Shown piece by piece: positions 46,026 through 57,648 of a DNA stretch of 64,000 bases. The notes below the pieces were generated by a model. The model made no database searches. It was not told the origin of the DNA and worked only from the letters and a program-made list of their open reading frames with translations. Position 1 is the first letter of the stretch. Each line of letters begins with the position of its first letter. A program made the translations under genes and the position numbers. The DNA is from Calliphora vicina (lineage: Eukaryota; Arthropoda; Insecta; Diptera; Calliphoridae), in NCBI RefSeq assembly GCF_958450345.1, contig NC_088784.1, positions 58,832,247 to 58,896,246 of the forward strand, read 5' to 3'.

Positions 46026-46525
46026 CCCGGCAATTCCCATACTCTCGCCAAAGGGAGAAATAATTTGTTTTTATTAAAAATAGTAAAAATACGTCTAGTT
46101 TACACTATATATAAGTTTAAAATAAAAAAAAAATATAGCTAGTTGCGATTTTATAGCGGGGTCACCAATAGGTGACACTGGGCAGAGAAAGAATAATTTT
46201 CTAAAAATACTTGCTGATATTGTACGCCTGAATATCAAGCAGTATTTATTAAAAAAAATTATTGTGATACTTAACCGTTTGGCATTTTTATAACAACTTA
46301 TTTATCATAAGACATACACCAGTATGTTAAAATCAAAAACACTGATTAAAGATTTTTAAAAATCCCCTAGTTAATAAAATTCTAGCGTTGCCAAAATAAA
46401 ATCAGATATAAAACAGGATCTTGTCTTTATATAAATAATATCAATATTTATCAGTGATATCTGTTTCTATGTTTAAAACTACCGTTAATCTTTGTCACCT
46501 GTAGGTGACACTGGGAATTGCCGGG
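46026..46525. mobile_element. piggyBac-type MITE with TTAA duplications
   Basis: TTAA lies at 46022-46025 and 46526-46529. Inside are perfect 14-bp inverted termini CCCGGCAATTCCCA / TGGGAATTGCCGGG. The block 'taggtgacactggg' occurs twice (near 46165 and 46503). Exactly 500 bp, no transposase. Different termini from the element at 24124-27336, so a different piggyBac-type family. Confidence 0.88.
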
Positions 46526-46529
46526 TTAA

Positions 46530-48164
46530 GGGGGCGAAATAAATAAAACTCAATTTCCCAAAAAATTTTAATGAGCAAAAAAGTACATTTTGTTCATTTT
46601 GTAAAGTATGATTAATATTTAATTACAAATTATTATTATTCATCCGTATTATACACAAAACCACCAAAAATATTCAAGGTAAATATTTAGTTTTTATGGG
46701 ATTTTTAGTGTGAGTATATTAAAATATGGGTATTTAGTAATTTTTAAAATTTGTTTTACGGAAGGAAGATTTTTAAACTACCAGTTAAACACTGAGTAGT
46801 TATTTATTTAATTTTACTTTGTGTGAGTCTATCATGAACTTATATATAAATATATAGAGTTCTAACTTATTGTTAAAAATTTTATTTCTGAACTATCGCT
46901 TAACTATTATACGAATACGAACACATTTTCTTGAGGGTATGAGGCACGTATCGGAAGAAGCAACACCGAAGACTATAGTTCATATTCTAAATTTAGCCAT
47001 TTTTCTGTTATTGTTGTTGTTGTTACTGTTGGTATGAAATGGCAAATAGTTTTAACAAGTTGAACAACATGCTGTTGCTATTATTACTATTGTTGATGTT
47101 GCTGTTGTAGTTTTTTGTTGTTGTCGATAATGTCGTAGCTATTGCTGATGCAGATGCAGCGGCTGCTGTTTTTGTTCCTGTTGCTATTGCAGTTTTAGTG
47201 TCAGCTGCTGCTCTGGCTGCAGCATTTAAGAACAGCCAACATTTTAAAATTTTATAAGGAACAACATTTTAATGGTAAAAAATAAAATACAAAAAAAAAC
47301 AGCATAAAGTCTTTAAAAAGAGATGAGCACTTTAAAACAAAACTGCAAAATACAATTAAGATACACCACAACGGCGACGACGACACAACGATGAGGACAT
47401 TTAAGTAAGAAAAAAAATATTAAAAAAAAAACTGAACAAAAACTGAAAAGACGACAACTGGTTACAAACACCGGTTTGTTATTTAATAAAACTTAAAATA
47501 CTCAATACTTGCATTTTTGTTTTTTTTTTTGTTGTTTGTTCGTAAAATAAACTGAAGTAAATACGTCGTCGTCTATACTTGCTACAAAACACACAAACTT
47601 ACTCATGTTTAGACGTATTATTTGTATACGATATGAGTATGTGTTGCTGTGTGTTGCAAGTAAAGTTGGCTTAAGATTTTTGTTTCTTACCACTAAACCG
47701 TGAACTTCTAAGGCATCTTAATGTGCAATGAAACCAAAATGAAAAAAAAAATAACGTAAAAAATAAAAAAAAGTGTGAAGACATGTGATAAAGGTCAAAA
47801 TTCGATTTATTTTCTTATAAATCAATTGATACTTTTGTAAACTTTAAAAGTAAGTATAGAACTAAAAAAGACAGACATGAAAATAGACAAACATCTACGA
47901 CCATGGAAGACTTATTGTTAAGTATGGAAATGAACATGTGACATTTGTTGGTAATTTACAATACATATGTATAAGTGACAATGATTCAGTAACTATTCAA
48001 TTAATTCAGCAACTATTCTGGTACTTTAAGTCTTAGTGTAAAATCTTCATGGCTTTTGACAAGTCAGATCCATCGCCACAACACATACTCTTTAGAGGCA
48101 TTTGGACATTTCCATTAAAATTGTTGCTAATTTGGAAAAACTCTCGATTTTATTCGCGATTTTA
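46530..48164. other. Apparently unique non-coding DNA with GTT/GCT repeats
   Basis: 46995-47225 is rich in GTTGTT, GCTGTT and GCTGCT runs (opa-like CAG/CAA on the other strand) and is followed by purine- and A-rich DNA. No reading frame is maintained through it. Could be intron or UTR of a host gene. Confidence 0.35.
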
Positions 48165-49305
48165 ATTATACCCGATACCACCAAGTGGTGAGGGTATATT
48201 GGGTTAGTTCTGATGTTTGTAACGTGCAAAAAATTGTTCTCAATACCCACCTTAAAGTATACCAATCTGCCTAGGATTACTTTCTGAGTCAATTAAGCGA
48301 TGTCCGTCCGACCGTCTGTCCATCCGTCCATGTAAACCTTGTAATCAAACTACAGGTCTCAATTTCAAAGATAATTGAAAAAAATTTGGTACAAGCTCTT
48401 CTATTCCCTCAAGGACGAAGCCTATTGAATTTGGTTAGAATCAGTAAATTATTTCTCCTAGCCCCCATACGATTGCCCTATCTGAAAATAGTTGAACTCA
48501 CATAAATCTCCAAGTTATATAGATATTCAAACCAAATTTAGCAGAAATAACTTTTACATAAGCCAAGCTCACCTCACCAAATTTTGTGATGATCGGTCCA
48601 CAATTATTCATAGCTGCCATATAGGCCCACTTCCGAAAATTGGTATTCAAATAAAATTCAATACAAATAATTTATTTATATACAAAATTCATATCACAAA
48701 ATTTTCTATAATTACCCTGCAGGAAGTGTCAATAGTGAAACTATACTGACTTACTATTGACACAGTCACCAGTACTAGTGACTTATTTTACCCCAGACAA
48801 TGCTATTTACTATAGACATTTAACATGTGCGTGTCATTGGAAGTCTACTACTGACGATATTACTATTGACTAGGTACTTATTCACTAGTACATTTTAGTA
48901 ATTATAATCTACACTTTTGTTACTTTTCTGAAGTAGATGTAAATAATGAAACTGCATATTTTGTTAACATTTGACGTTGTATTAAACAAATTAAAAAACG
49001 AAATGGTATGAATTCATAACAGATGGAAGAGTCGTCTTCGTTGAATGTCGCTAAAAAGTCACCAAAATAGACGACAAAACTGGTGACTTGGAGACACTTG
49101 TCCCCAAGTTTCCTTCAGGGTAGTCATGGCTCCCATATAAAGCCCACTACCGAAAATCATTTCAATGAGAATAGATTACTTAAAAAAGTTGGTATTCAAA
49201 TAAAATTCAACACAAATAGGTTTCATATATATACAGAAGTCATGTCACATAATTTTATAGCGATTGATCCATAATTAGATTGGTGTAGGGTATCATATAG
49301 TCGGG
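48165..49305 (+). mobile_element. Mini-me-type element with a nested MITE
   Basis: Opens 'tatacccgataccaccaag' and 'tggtgagggtatattggg', then 'ctgatgtttgtaacgtgc', the GTCCGTCCGACCGTCTGTCC tract at about 48301-48332, and body blocks such as 'gatcggtccacaattattca'. It closes 'gtgtagggtatcatatagtc' and 'gggcttgaccgattt'. The inverted copy at 59436-60240 has the same opening and closing blocks. About 0.73 kb without the nested MITE. Confidence 0.75.
48715..49120. mobile_element. TA-flanked MITE nested in the mini-me
   Basis: Termini CCCTGCAGGAA and (reversed) CCCTGAAGGAA, with AAGTGTC blocks a little further in. TA lies at 48713-48714 and 49121-49122. Removing it restores 'ataattagtcatggctccca', as in related copies ('taattggtcatagcccccat' reversed at 59567-59590). 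The 406-bp interior is non-coding. Confidence 0.88.
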
Positions 49306-49324
49306 CTTGACCGATTTGGTATTA

Positions 49325-49605
49325 AAATTCGCTACTTAGACTGCCCGATGAATGCCGCATCTTTTAGGCTGAGATCTTGCATGTCATGAAAACCCTGGAA
49401 TTGATAACTGCGAATAACAATACCAGAGTAGATATGACTATTAAAGTCGACAGTCGAGAGGCACTGACTGTGTTCAACACCAAACTATTGAGTGATTGCA
49501 AAATAGCTCTATGTGGGCTAATGAGTCTGTGTAAAGTGATAGAATGTACTGGGTATTTGAGCTGAGTTAGCGGACGAACTTGTTAGACAAGGAACTGGAC
49601 TTTTT
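49325..49605 (+). pseudogene. Non-LTR RNase H fragment (plus strand)
   Basis: Translated blocks LPDECRIF, AEILHVMKTLELITANNNTR, VDSREALTVFNTKLLSDCKI and, after a stop and frame change, ADELVRQGT follow the RNase H order (AEI-A, VDSQAAI, ADELAR-G). The catalytic Glu in AE and the Asp in VDS are still readable. Flanks give no RT. Small decayed fragment of an I/LOA/R1-like ORF2. Confidence 0.7.
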
Positions 49606-49635
49606 ACATAAATTTGTTAATCTAATATCATAGTT

Positions 49636-50280
49636 GGGGGTAGTGCATTAAATGTTGATTGAAATCAGCATTGCACTATCACTCACTAAAATTGCAAAAA
49701 ATTTAGTTTGCACTATTTTGTATCAGCTTTAGTGATAATGCTTAATTCTTAACTAGCACTAAAAAAAATAGTGATAGTGATAATTTTTTAACAATCACTA
49801 AACGAAGATTTAGTGCAAAAATCTGCACTACAATTAATTAGTGCAAAATTTTAACCTGCAATCAAAAAAAGGCTGCATTAAACATACTATCACTAAATTT
49901 TCAAAAATGAGTAGTCATGAAATTGTTGAATCCAAATTCGAAATTTTAAATATTTTTTGTTATTTTTAATGAAATATTAGTCTTAAGTTTTAAATTAGTG
50001 TACAGAAATAAACTTAAACCATTTTGAACTTAAAAATATAGTGCACAATTTGAAGTTGCACTCAAATTAGTGCATACAAAAAAGTTGCAATAAACTGATG
50101 ATTGCATTTTTTTAAATCAACTAATTTAATTTTGAGTGCAAAATTTTTTAACTCACTATCACTAATGTTTAGTGATGCTGCTAATTTTCAACTAAGCACT
50201 AAATATGAACAAAATGCTTGCACTAATTTTGCACTATCACTAAGTATTAGTGCAAACTGCAAAATTAGTGCACTACCCCT
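49636..50280. mobile_element. hAT-like element with TTAGTGCAAA subterminal repeats
   Basis: The ends GGGGTAGTGCA and (reversed) GGGGTAGTGCA are identical over 11 bp. The whole element is full of TAGTGCAAAAT, CACTATCACTAA and related words in both orientations. The flanks TATCATAG and TATCTATG resemble an 8-bp duplication but differ at 2 of 8 positions. No protein. Confidence 0.6.
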
Positions 50281-50539
50281 ATCTATGTCTAATATAGTAT
50301 AAAAATATTTTGTCACAATATTTGTGTTTGAAGTCTTCCAGAACGTTCATACCGCTAGGTCATTAGTGTGTCCCTATCCGGAAATTTTGTTCCATAAACT
50401 TTTTAGCATTTTTTTTTTGGCACCATATTTTATTTGAAAACAAAAAATATTAAAAAATCATACTTTTTAAGAAATTATTTATGAATTAATATTAGGTCAT
50501 ACTATTTATGTTGATAATAACCTACATCATGTTGCTCAG

Positions 50540-50700
50540 TTGTGAGCGTTGTAATGTCACATACCTTCGTCTGATATCATGGCCCCTTTTTGTCAAGTCA
50601 TATTCAACACATTAGTCTATTACATCCCTGTGTGCCCGCACCCATGTGAGTACTACTGTCGAGTGTCGAATATACCCTCCACTAATCGCGTGTTGTTTGA
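50540..50700 (-). pseudogene. Non-LTR RNase H fragment (minus strand)
   Basis: Minus-strand HSTVVLTWVRAHRDV followed by a stop, then CVEYDLTKRGHDI, resembles the end of an RNase H domain (TWVxGHxxxxGNxxADxLAxxG). Very short; no flanking ORF2 parts. Confidence 0.5.
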
Positions 50701-51636
50701 AATTATAAAACTGAACTTTCTCGAGAGGAATGGTCTAGGTGCGCAATAATCAAAGCTATTTGAAAGATTCGGTATACTTCCAATAATACTGGAATGATCA
50801 TATGATCCATGCTTCCATTCTTGCCGATCAATGCCAATTTCCTGGTTAGAGCTTTTTTCTATTCTCATGTAGAACTCCTGCATATATTTTTCGATAACGC
50901 AATAAGTTTTCATTAAAATTAAAAAAAATGGAAAATATCATATCGATGCCATTTGGTGGCAAATCATCGGTTTCGGAAAAGTAATTGCTCAAAATTGATT
51001 TTGGGTTACTGACTACAAACATGCATTTGCATGAAAATCTCAGTCATAGTGATAACGATGCCAAACATTTTTAAACGATTGTAAGCAGAGTTCTGATCAA
51101 ATTATTGAAATAATATTCGAATTTCAAAAAATATAACGGCTTTAACAAAACTGCTATAAAATTGTTATACAAGTTCAACACATTTCCGTGGTGAATAAAT
51201 CCAAATACAAGAGAATTACGCAAAAAAAGAGGAAATATACAAACACAAACAAGCACAGCGCATGAATTTATAAAATCACACTCTTGCTCATACCACCGCA
51301 TTCATACTAACTCTCACTAACTGATTTTAATAACGAACTGCAGCAGCAACAAATCCAAAAACAACAAGAACAAGCCAACTTAATAAATATTCCTAAGCAG
51401 CAAGTCAAAGTACCAGTATCTATTACTGGTACAAAAAAAAGTACTAGAAAAGAAACAGAATAAACAAATAAACCTAAAGTTTTTATTTTTATTTTTGTTT
51501 GGTGCTTGTTACTGGGAGCTTAAACATTTAACAACAACTGCGTACACTCACACAATAATATTGCTAATCTCAATGTTGCCAGAAAAGAGGATTCGTTCCG
51601 AAAGTGGGTATAAGAAAATCTGAAATTAAACATTTA
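50701..51636. other. Gene-free stretch
   Basis: A CAGCAGCAAC/CAACAAGAAC-rich block lies at 51335-51375. Nothing else recognised. Confidence 0.35.
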
Positions 51637-51760
51637 CCCCATTGACACGAAGCCTGGTTGTTTTAACAAATAGTTATATTGTTGGTTACAAATATTTTTG
51701 TATGAAAACTGTCAGTTTAACTATTAGTTAACACATAACCAGACTTCGTGTTAATGGAGG
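51637..51760. mobile_element. Foldback MITE, TTTTTGTATGAAAACTGTCAG loop family, copy 2
   Basis: Ends CCCCATTGACACGAAGCCTG and (reversed) CCTCCATTAACACGAAGTCT, TTA at 51634-51636 and 51761-51763. The central TTTTTGTATGAAAACTGTCA is the same as in copy 1 at 44385-44495, while the arms have diverged. Confidence 0.8.
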
Positions 51761-51814
51761 TTAGTTGAACAAATTATTTATGTAATACTATATTTTGAAA
51801 ACTTAATTTTTTTC

Positions 51815-51885
51815 TGAGTCGATTTAAAGATGTTCGTCTGTCCGTCCGTTTGTCCATCTGGCTGGCTGTTCGGCAGCGTATCTTT
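51815..51885 (+). repeat. Mini-me GTCY fragment
   Basis: 'tctgagtcgatttaaagatg' followed by GTCTGTCCGTCCGTTTGTCC and 'ctggctgg' units. Only the microsatellite end of the element remains. Confidence 0.6.
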
Positions 51886-52681
51886 TAAACGTGGTTTTTG
51901 TTTTTAATAACTTATATCTGTGGTCATAAGCAATAACCACCTAAGTCGACTTAAGAAAGATTTGAGTTATATATGCTACATTATTCTGTTCATAGAACTG
52001 TATGTATACGTGATATCCCTACCTTCCTAACTTTCTTATTTAAAAAAGTTATTAATTAAAACATATTGGCTTAAGTCCTAAGGAAGACTATTGCGACAAA
52101 ATATACTTAAGAAAATATTCAATTATATTTTATTTTGTTTAAATAGCTTATAATGACTTTAGTTGTTATTGTATATTTTTCACGAAATAAATTTTCTTAA
52201 ATACGAGTGCTGTTATAAGAGCCAAACTAAAGATAAGCGATTATTGTAAATTGGCTTAATTACTTGACATGTCAATTTTTAAATATGTAATAACAGCTTA
52301 ACTCAACATATGCCAAGCAACAATCAAAACACTTATTTTCAACAAACGCCTAATCAGACATTTTCAATTTAGTATTTCTGAGTTGCATTAAGCGATGATA
52401 TTTTTTTTATGAAATATTTCTCTAATAAATAAAGCTTTTGTTATAATTTTTCATTTTAGCATTGTTGGGGTAAGAATCTTTGATTCGGCATTATATTTTT
52501 TCTAATGCACTCTTTTATTTTTTCAGAAATGCTTTTATAAATATAAATTGCTTTTTGAATAAGGCTTGTTATTGCTTGTGACCACAGATATGTCATTTTG
52601 AAGAGTACATATCTGACATTTATTCTCGCATAGTTATTGAACATTATAGTGTAAACAATAAAATTTTTTTTTTGCTTGAAA
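51886..52681. other. AT-rich spacer
   Basis: Nothing recognised. Confidence 0.35.
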
Positions 52682-53990
52682 ATGTCGAATTTTGTACCAA
52701 TGAATCGTCATATGCGGGAAGTTTTGCTTTACTTCTTTAAAGAAAGTACACAGAAAATTATTGTAAAAAATTTTTTAATCAAATTTTTTTTTGGTTTTGT
52801 TTCGGTTTCCCTTCTTAATGCTGCTTTTCTAGACATGTCATATGTGTATTCTCATGCAAAATTATCCAAATCTCATTATTTTATCAGATTTCTACATTGT
52901 ATATTTTTAAATGTTTCAGAAAGAAAACCAGAACTGCTTCCAGTTCCTATTTATATGGAATAACATAAGCTGCTCTTTGGGGAGAAATATGAAGATAAAT
53001 TAGTATGGAAGACAATAAACCGTTGAAGGAGCAAATCGGAGCACACATTATATAGGGGTTTTCAAAAGATACACTACATTACATATGTATATTACATAAT
53101 TATTTTTAACTTTTTAATGTGTTTGTTTTTTTAAATGAAGAAACATTTGTGATTTTAAATAAATATAAAAATTTGGTCAAAATATTCGCATTTTATTTAG
53201 TCGATTTCATTTAATTGTGTAAATTAATATTTTTGTAGATTTTATGCAAAATTTAAATTAAAAACTTAATTAATTCAATCAGAATATTAATTGAAATTTG
53301 TGCAGAAATTCAATTACTTTATTTAATACTATTTTAATTGGTTTTTTAATACTATTTTTGTCAATTAATTTTTTTAATTTTCAATTAATTAATAGTATCA
53401 TTTTGATGATTGGAGCAAAATCAAACATATTTTTAATTAATATAATCAATTTTGTAATTGAAACTCATTTTTATTTTTTTCTGTGCATATATAAATGTGT
53501 CACATCGGTTTCAACGTCAAAGATCTCCCAGGCCAGACAATCAAGTTTGAAGACCAATAATTGGATGCATTACTCCATGATGATTGTGGTCAAACTCAAC
53601 AAGAACTTGCAAAATCATTGGGAGCTACTCAATTCAAAACGTTTGCGAGCAGCAGGATTCATATAAAAAGAAAGAAATTGGGTACCATATGAATTGAAGA
53701 AGAGATCTTGAGTGACGATTTTGCATGTCCGAAATGATGCTTGAACGCTATATAGAAATTAAGTTTTGCACGGAATCATTACTTGCGATGAAAAATGAAT
53801 CCATTACAAAAACCCGAAGCATAAGAGATCGACACCAAAGCGAAATATCCATGACGCTAAGGTAATTATCTGTATTTGGTGGTAGCAAATTATGAACTGC
53901 TGAAATCAGGCCAGATCAACACAGAAAAACAGTACCGAACGAAACTGATCTGCTAGAAGCTAGCATTGGCCGAAAAACTCCCATAATATG
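52682..53990 (+). pseudogene. mariner transposase relic, copy 2 (split)
   Basis: An ATG at 52682 opens MSNFVPMNRHMREVLLYFFK, the N-terminal signature of mariner transposases (FVP..HxREVLLFxF). The frame then leaves the family, and about 740 bp of unrelated AT-rich DNA follows. Family sequence resumes at about 53505: QVxRPIIGCITP-like degraded start, ALLHDDCGQTQQELAKSLGA, then SRFI/IKRKKLGTI, ITCDEK with a stop, KNPKHKRSTPKRNIHDAK and VIICIWW, to about 53990. The first catalytic Asp is kept (CDEK). Compared with copy 1 at 45324-45880 it retains the NPK to NIH stretch but carries its own stops. C-terminal third missing. Confidence 0.8.
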
Positions 53991-54029
53991 CAGCCAGACA
54001 TTTTAAAGGCTGAGTGGGACAGCTACCAA

Positions 54030-54180
54030 AGCCGTCACATATGCTGACGACGTTGTGCTTTTAATTAAAGGAAAACTTGTCCCCACAATAAGTTAAATCA
54101 TTGAATCAGTTCTTAGAGTTCTACTATCATGGGCCAAGGAAAAATGTCGGACTAAATTGGAATTCAGACTACTACGGTTG
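54030..54180 (+). pseudogene. Non-LTR reverse transcriptase fragment with YADD motif
   Basis: AVTYADDVVLLIKGKLVPTI, then a stop, IIESVLRVLLSWAKE and, in a shifted frame, CGLNWNSD. YADD is the RT catalytic pair; the following helix and W..xCGL block match R1/I/LOA-like elements. About 50 codons remain. Confidence 0.75.
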
Positions 54181-55680
54181 CACTATGGCCGAAAAACCCC
54201 AAGTAGCGGCAAAAATTATTTCCCGACAAGCTAGACTCACCAAATTTGGTAAGCAGTCTTCTACTGTCAAAGTATTCCATTTGAGTAAAAATGGGCGGTC
54301 CACGCCCCTTTTTTGTATTGGGCTTTTTCGAAAAAAAAACTCCCTCTTTATAATTTGATAGATACATTTCTACAAACTTTAGACAAAATTACGAAAGTCG
54401 TGTCAGTTTTATCGTGGGTCTCCCATATGAATTTAGCATTAAGTCGTGAGTTTGCAATTATTTGCAAACAAATTTTACATGGCATTAAACCTTAGTCTCC
54501 CACGAACAACTACATGTAGGAAACTCCATTAAAGGTTGTTATCCACCGGAGTTCTACTCCACAAAAGACAATAACACTATTCACAATTTCACAAAAATAT
54601 GACCCAGTAAAAACATCAAAATAAGTTCTAAATACAAACATTTACGAAATATCTTTACAACTGTTAAAAATACACACCTCGAGTAATAGAATCCATATCC
54701 ACAGATTTATTTTATTGAAAGTATATTTTGGAAAACGATATAAATTAGAATAAATTTATATATTATCAGCATTTTATGTCTAATTATCGGTTGACAACTG
54801 TCATTATTTGTATCTATTTCTTCTTTCCAATATGTTGGCAATAGAACGTGATAAAAAAAATTGATCTAAGACTCAAGAAGCATGACTATGTTGGTCATGG
54901 CACTATCCAATCTTGGCACAGATATGCCCATCCGTTTCTCATCAAAACAGGATATGGCTTAGAAAATCATGTTTGAACAAATGATATCGCAAAAAAGGTA
55001 TCTTCCTTTTTCCAATGGAAGACAGAGGATAATTAGTTTAATTAAGATTTTTTAAAGGAGTATATTTCAAGATGACCTAATTTTTGTATTGTTTTTCATA
55101 CAAATTAGTTTATACTGTTTCAAACTACTAACAAAGAAGGATATTCTTATTCAGTATTTAAAATGTATTACAATCTGTTGTAAGTTTTTACTAAATGTTT
55201 ATAATCTGGTCCCACTGTGAGTTTTGAATGAGTTGTTATCCATAAAGTGGCTTAGGATTGAGGAAAATGTGTAGAAAATGGAAAACAAAAAATTGTTTGA
55301 GATATCTTTTGGTCAAGGACAATTTGTTGGTTCAAAACCCTGTGCACTATTCTTATATAAAAGTTTAACTTTGTTGTTCGATAAAAATTGTTTATGTCCA
55401 AAAAGAATTTGTTTACCAAGTTTTAACAAATTTGGAAAGGGTAAGTAAGGTCCGATGCCTTGTTGAAAATTTTTGTTTCACTTAGTATTTTCTCAATTTA
55501 CATTTATGGATTTCAATTTGTTTCTTCGCAATATAAATTTAGATATTTTCAATTTTAACCTGAACGGGTGAAGATCATCCATATCCCTTTCCAATTTATT
55601 TGCTATCATTTGGATATTGCAATTTTCAGATAAAGCGGGAAACGTCAAAAATTATCTGGCTACACTGATTGCGAGTAAAA
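54181..55680. other. Gene-free stretch
   Basis: 54240-54370 has 'ccaaatttggt' and 'gggcggtccacgcccctttt', a GC-richer block of unknown type. 55305-55345 echoes 40370-40430. Nothing coding. Confidence 0.35.
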
Positions 55681-57641
55681 AGCAATGAAAACAACAGAGA
55701 ACGAACTAACGAACGAACGGAAAAATATGGCCAACAAACATTATTTCGTGCTACGAGTTGGTTTTCAAACATAGAGAGCCAGCCAACAAAGAAACAAACA
55801 ATGTTGGCCTAAACAGTCTGAGGAGGGAGATGTTACAAATACTACGAGTAGAATTCATGCAGCAGAGCAAAAGCGCACCACCACCAAACACCAGTCGGTA
55901 CAACTCTAAGCCAGTTAGTACGAGACGAGTACGTTTGGGAACACAAAAACACCATAGAAAACAGATGCGAATTTTGTTGAAGCCGTAAAACCAGTTAGTT
56001 GGATGGATGGATGGTTGGTTGGTTAGTTTGTTAGTTGTTGAATTATTCTGTTGTCTTTTTTTTGTGTTTTGTTTTTCTTATTGTTATTGATGTTGTTGTG
56101 TGTTTTTGCTTTTTCTTTGCTTTGGCCCAGCTTGATTGTGACGACTCTACAGACTAGACAAACAACAAATCAGTTGAGCTTTTGCAAACGACTACGGAAG
56201 GTGTATTTCAGTCAATTTAGTTTTGCGTGCGCGTGTGTAATTTCTTTCCACATTCAACTACCTAATAACAACAAAGTTTTGTTATAATTTTGAAAAATAT
56301 AAAGCAAATTCAAAATAAATAAAAGTAATAAAAAGTTTCTTATCATAAAATTTACACAAAAAAAACTTGTTTTATTTTCTCCTAAAAAAACTTGACAAAA
56401 TTTATAATTTTGTAAACAAAATTGCATAGAATTTGTTGAAATAAATTTCACACAATTTGATTTAAAATAAATAAACCCCAACTGTGTACAAACAAATTGT
56501 ATTTTTAAGTGAAATTTTTTATAATTTGTTTTGTTCTGTAACGAGTAAAATTGTTTGTTATTTTAAAAACAAAAAATAAAAATAAAAAAACAAACAATCA
56601 ACAGCCTTGAAAACTGCTGCTGTTGCAAGTAAAAATTATAAAAAAAGAAAATCATAAAAAATACTGCTAAAACAAAAAAGTGAAGCTTCAATAAAAAATA
56701 ACTTGAAACTCAAAAGAAGAATCAGCAAAAAGTAAAACAACAGCAACAACGAAAGAAAAAAAAAAGTAAAACAATACCCTCATTTCTTCAAGTGACTGAC
56801 TGCATTTACAAACAACGACCGAAACCTTGTGTCTTGTGAAATGTATCTTACGGATGCACATGACAATTTTTAACAAATACACACACTCGTCTTGTAGTTG
56901 TTGTTGCTACTAACTGCTGCCACTAAAGCTGCCGCTACTGCTACTGCTGCTAATGTGTTTTCATAATTACTTACTAAAATAAATAGAAAAAAGAGCTCCA
57001 AATAAGATGCAACTTATTTTATTGTCTTAACACATCTTTTAGATTTAAAGTGTTTTGTCTGTATTTCAAAGTGGCTTCTTTTTGGTTTTGCCACAGAAAA
57101 TCAGTGAAAACTATTTAAAAAAAAGAGAAAAACCACTTACAACAACATTAAATTAAATGCAATATTTTTAAACAAATATTCCGAACATTTTTTGGAATTT
57201 ATTATTTAACCCTCCTCTTAGAAATTCATTAGAATTGTGTTTGTTTATTTTGATTTTGTTGTGTTTTTTAAGTTCTTCTTCGAAAGTGAATTTAATTTGA
57301 GCCGAATTTTTTAGTTTCACTCTGCTTGATTTCCATAATTTATTCTTTATTAATAAATAAGTATTGTGTTGCTTGTTTTTTTTTAATTTATGCTTAAAAA
57401 CCCAACATAAGATTAAATTCTATAAAAAAAAAATTAAAACATTTCTTTTGATTTTGAAAGAAATTTGATTTTAAGAATTATATTGATTGGCCACATTAAA
57501 AATTACTTATATTTTGTTGTGCTTCATTCATCGTCTAGAAGAAATTCGTCAAAATAAATTTTTTTTTGCAACGAAGTGTGGTGCATTTTGAAGAATCAGC
57601 AGAACGTGTTTAAGCAATACAATATCAGTTTGATTAAAAAG
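55681..57641 (+). other. Candidate host promoter and non-coding 5' exon (speculative)
   Basis: No transposon signature for 2 kb. There is a GC-richer patch at 55680-55985, an initiator-like TTTCAGTCAAT at 56206-56216 followed by GTGCGCGTGTG, then A-rich sequence with CAGCAACAAC words, and finally AAAAAG|GTAAGTAA at 57641/57642, a consensus 5' splice donor. Long AT-rich non-coding first exons with short upstream frames are common in flies. No TATA box at the right spacing and no good DPE were found, so this rests on texture and one donor site. Confidence 0.3.
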
Positions 57642-57648
57642 GTAAGTA
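57640..57648 (+). other. Consensus 5' splice donor
   Basis: G|GTAAGTAA after an A-run. It matches the metazoan donor consensus at every position from the last exon base to +6. Such 8-mers also occur by chance in 64 kb. Confidence 0.3.

Noticed and set aside
46995..47225. Possible polyglutamine/polyalanine coding exon (CAG/GCT runs)
   Set aside because: No frame stays open through the tract, with stops in all frames near the runs.
55758..55988. 76-codon open frame with many basic residues
   Set aside because: Could be an upstream frame of a UTR, but no homology or codon signal supports a protein.
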